The notes under the pieces: model-generated
What the model saw: only the letters and a program-made list of their open reading frames with translations
Told to the model about the DNA's origin: nothing
Databases searched by the model: none
Program-made: the position numbers and the translations under genes
NCBI RefSeq assembly: GCF_000210075.1
Contig: NC_021017.1
Span: 2,565,436-2,629,435, forward strand
DNA length: 64,000 nt
Reading direction: 5' to 3'
Source: Bacteroides xylanisolvens XB1A
Lineage (GTDB): Bacteria > Bacteroidota > Bacteroidia > Bacteroidales > Bacteroidaceae
Shown here: positions 63,401-64,000 of the stretch, piece by piece
Layout: each line of letters opens with the position of its first letter
How positions within the stretch are numbered: the first letter of the stretch is position 1

Positions 63401-64000
63401 AGATGCTGCATGGAAAAATCACTTTCTGTTCCGAGGAGGGCAAGGGAACTACTTTCATCGTAACATTGCCGCGAACCACCACCGTAGCCGAACCCGTGTC
63501 GCACGAATCATCCCTCGAACACCTTGCCGGCACATCGGATAATAACAGCCACGAAACGGATAAAATAAAAGATCCGGACGACCGGAATACATTGCTCATT
63601 GTAGAAGACCACGAAACTCTCCGTCACTACCTCCGCCAGACCTTTGAGCACCTCTATCGGGTGATTGATGTTGCCGACGGACACGAAGCTATCGCCTGTC
63701 TCGCCAATGAATATCCGGATATCATCCTCTCCGACGTCATGATGCCCGGCATACGGGGTGACGAGCTTTGCAGAATGGTCAAGGAAAATCCTGACACATC
63801 AGGTATTCCGGTCGTTCTGCTGACGGCAAAGGCTAACCACGAAGCAATAGTGGAAGGATTGAAGAAAGGCGCGGATGATTATATCCCCAAACCATTCAGT
63901 ACAGAGATACTGAAATTGAAAGAACAAGGATTGATTGACAATCGAAACAGGCAACGGCAGTTTTTCATGCGGCAAGCCATCGCTCAAGTAGAGGCGGGCG
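60433..64000 (+). CDS. Hybrid two-component system sensor, 3' end outside the window
   Basis: Open from the ATG at 60433 to the last base (1189 codons); start and frame were read directly. Signal segment (LVITLLLMISIAVKA), then two seven-bladed propeller domains (about 25-650) with repeated blades such as FSIVEDGDGAMWIATKTGIDRY and a Y_Y_Y domain (about 660-750). One membrane helix (about 762-784) precedes a HisKA domain with His802 in DTAHDIRTPVTLI. The HATPase_c motifs follow: DNLLSNACKYT, LKDNGIGIPKKA and GTGFGL. The receiver domain has Asp1101 in IILSDVMMPG, with LLTAK and YIPKPF. The AraC output domain expected next lies past the edge. Ligand is unknown. Confidence 0.93.
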   Translation, partial: MVRFNLVITLLLMISIAVKAELTNRMFDVRHVGYAEGLSSQRVFSIVEDGDGAMWIATKTGIDRYNGHTVKNYDLPGSFYYGDLAGRRLYLLYDAQQGLFAYDHTGRIYRYSTILDHFEQVLHLGQLIQEEVILNKLCLDSDGTWWMGADKGLYKQEADHRIVAVLKGQYVNDIAFAGESLFVGTSNGVWQLSHTLPDKKRQLLEGWNVQTLFCDKPKKELWIGTFGSGLSVMNLDTSKVLALEGQGSTFLHPIRAITDYDVHTILIGVDGGGVYAIDKDTKKARLLMNTKDDTDTYLRGNGIYAVTRDDQGNIWIGSYTGGVSVAILLKHPISILAHEKGNTHSLISNNVNDIEENPDGNQWFATDDGISIRNTLSGTWKHVLKEIVTISLCTSGNGNVWVGTYGDGVYLLDNNGRVLRHLTKQQGQLTTNYIFSVRQDMEGDLWIGGLDGCLIMFEKEKGSRRSFDVNWVQSIEPIDRNRVAVATVNGFFLVDKHTGNIQHYANSQEFHNQNVSAYIISMLFNDDGTVWLGTEGGGLNLYDMKNRTVKTFTVQEGLPSNDIYSLQRDDKKRLWVSTGKGIALIDSLRVSNLNYAGNIDKEYNKSSFARLMNGEFVYGSTDGAVFIMPLDISTVDYWTLLRFTGLTVDYQNVQEEESLRPAIHDMLADRAVRLGYKYNSFTVSFESINYRFQRDIVYQHILEGYDNDWSKPSAEGKASYTKVSPGTYLFKVRSLRRSDGKTISESTLEVKVSQPWWNSWWAWTIYLFIIGFVFYFILRYKSNQLQKKYDEDKIRFFIDTAHDIRTPVTLIMAPLEDLNREQDLSDKARYYLNLAHESTRKLHSLITQLLEFEKVDAHKPSSSSVPLCLNEVLLKEVSVFRSFCEKKQLTLNLTQPNESVFVSADKHLIEMLLDNLLSNACKYTMPQGEISLDLKATKRKAILSLKDNGIGIPKKAKKHIFSDIYRAENARQSQEEGTGFGLLQVQRIVKMLHGKITFCSEEGKGTTFIVTLPRTTTVAEPVSHESSLEHLAGTSDNNSHETDKIKDPDDRNTLLIVEDHETLRHYLRQTFEHLYRVIDVADGHEAIACLANEYPDIILSDVMMPGIRGDELCRMVKENPDTSGIPVVLLTAKANHEAIVEGLKKGADDYIPKPFSTEILKLKEQGLIDNRNRQRQFFMRQAIAQVEAG

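Overview
The window comes from a gut Bacteroides or a very close relative. The evidence is the two SusC/SusD pairs, the ECF sigma/FecR pair, the fimbrillin with its DUF5119/DUF3575 partners, a hybrid two-component sensor, and promoters of the Bacteroidota type (TTTG, about 20 bases, TAnnTTTG). I see no rRNA, tRNA, CRISPR array or complete insertion sequence. Species cannot be fixed from the sequence alone, but gene content resembles the B. thetaiotaomicron/ovatus group.

Region 1 (1-4.8 kb, minus strand): a fimbrial accessory cluster whose OmpA-like/DUF3575 gene is frameshifted in a run of nine A, two gene fragments abutting head to head (Gfo/Idh/MocA dehydrogenase and AraC), and a MntA/HepT toxin-antitoxin pair. 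Region 2 (4.8-13.5 kb, minus): a seven-gene, partly translationally coupled operon of exported proteins. It encodes a CsgG/LpoB-like protein, a DUF6175-like protein, three LPP20-like proteins, a transglutaminase-like protein with a coiled-coil N-terminus and a multi-pass membrane protein. It looks like an uncharacterised envelope assembly. Region 3 (13.8-19.1 kb): an XRE regulator, then a tightly coupled cassette of PD-(D/E)XK protein, beta-CASP metallo-beta-lactamase nuclease and calcineurin-like phosphoesterase. Beside it are a WYL regulator and a divergent unknown gene, with a shared palindrome between them. This is the best candidate here for an undescribed, possibly defensive, system.

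Region 4 (19.2-28.2 kb) is mostly housekeeping: a biotin-carboxylase-type transferase subunit without a visible biotinylation site, a probable small RNA with its own promoter and terminator, dprA, a thioesterase, a U32 tRNA-hydroxylation protein, dusB, a PAP2/AUR1-like membrane phosphatase and an NAD-dependent epimerase. Region 5 (28.3-41 kb, plus): an ECF sigma/FecR-controlled SusC/SusD uptake locus. Its lipoproteins include a zinc metallohydrolase, DUF4302 and BACON proteins, and two tandem FISUMP proteins. Region 6 (41.2-44 kb): rnr and an FMN-binding flavoprotein.

Region 7 (44.2-64 kb): a carbohydrate locus with a lone GH3 on the plus strand and, convergent to it, the operon SusC-SusD-GH43-like/F5-8C/Fn3-GH144-GH3, which points to beta-1,2-glucan use. 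A divergent membrane-bound SusR-like regulator and then a hybrid two-component sensor follow. The sensor runs off the end of the window before its DNA-binding output domain. Sigma/FecR probably controls region 5, and the membrane regulator at 57.5 kb probably controls the beta-glucan operon.
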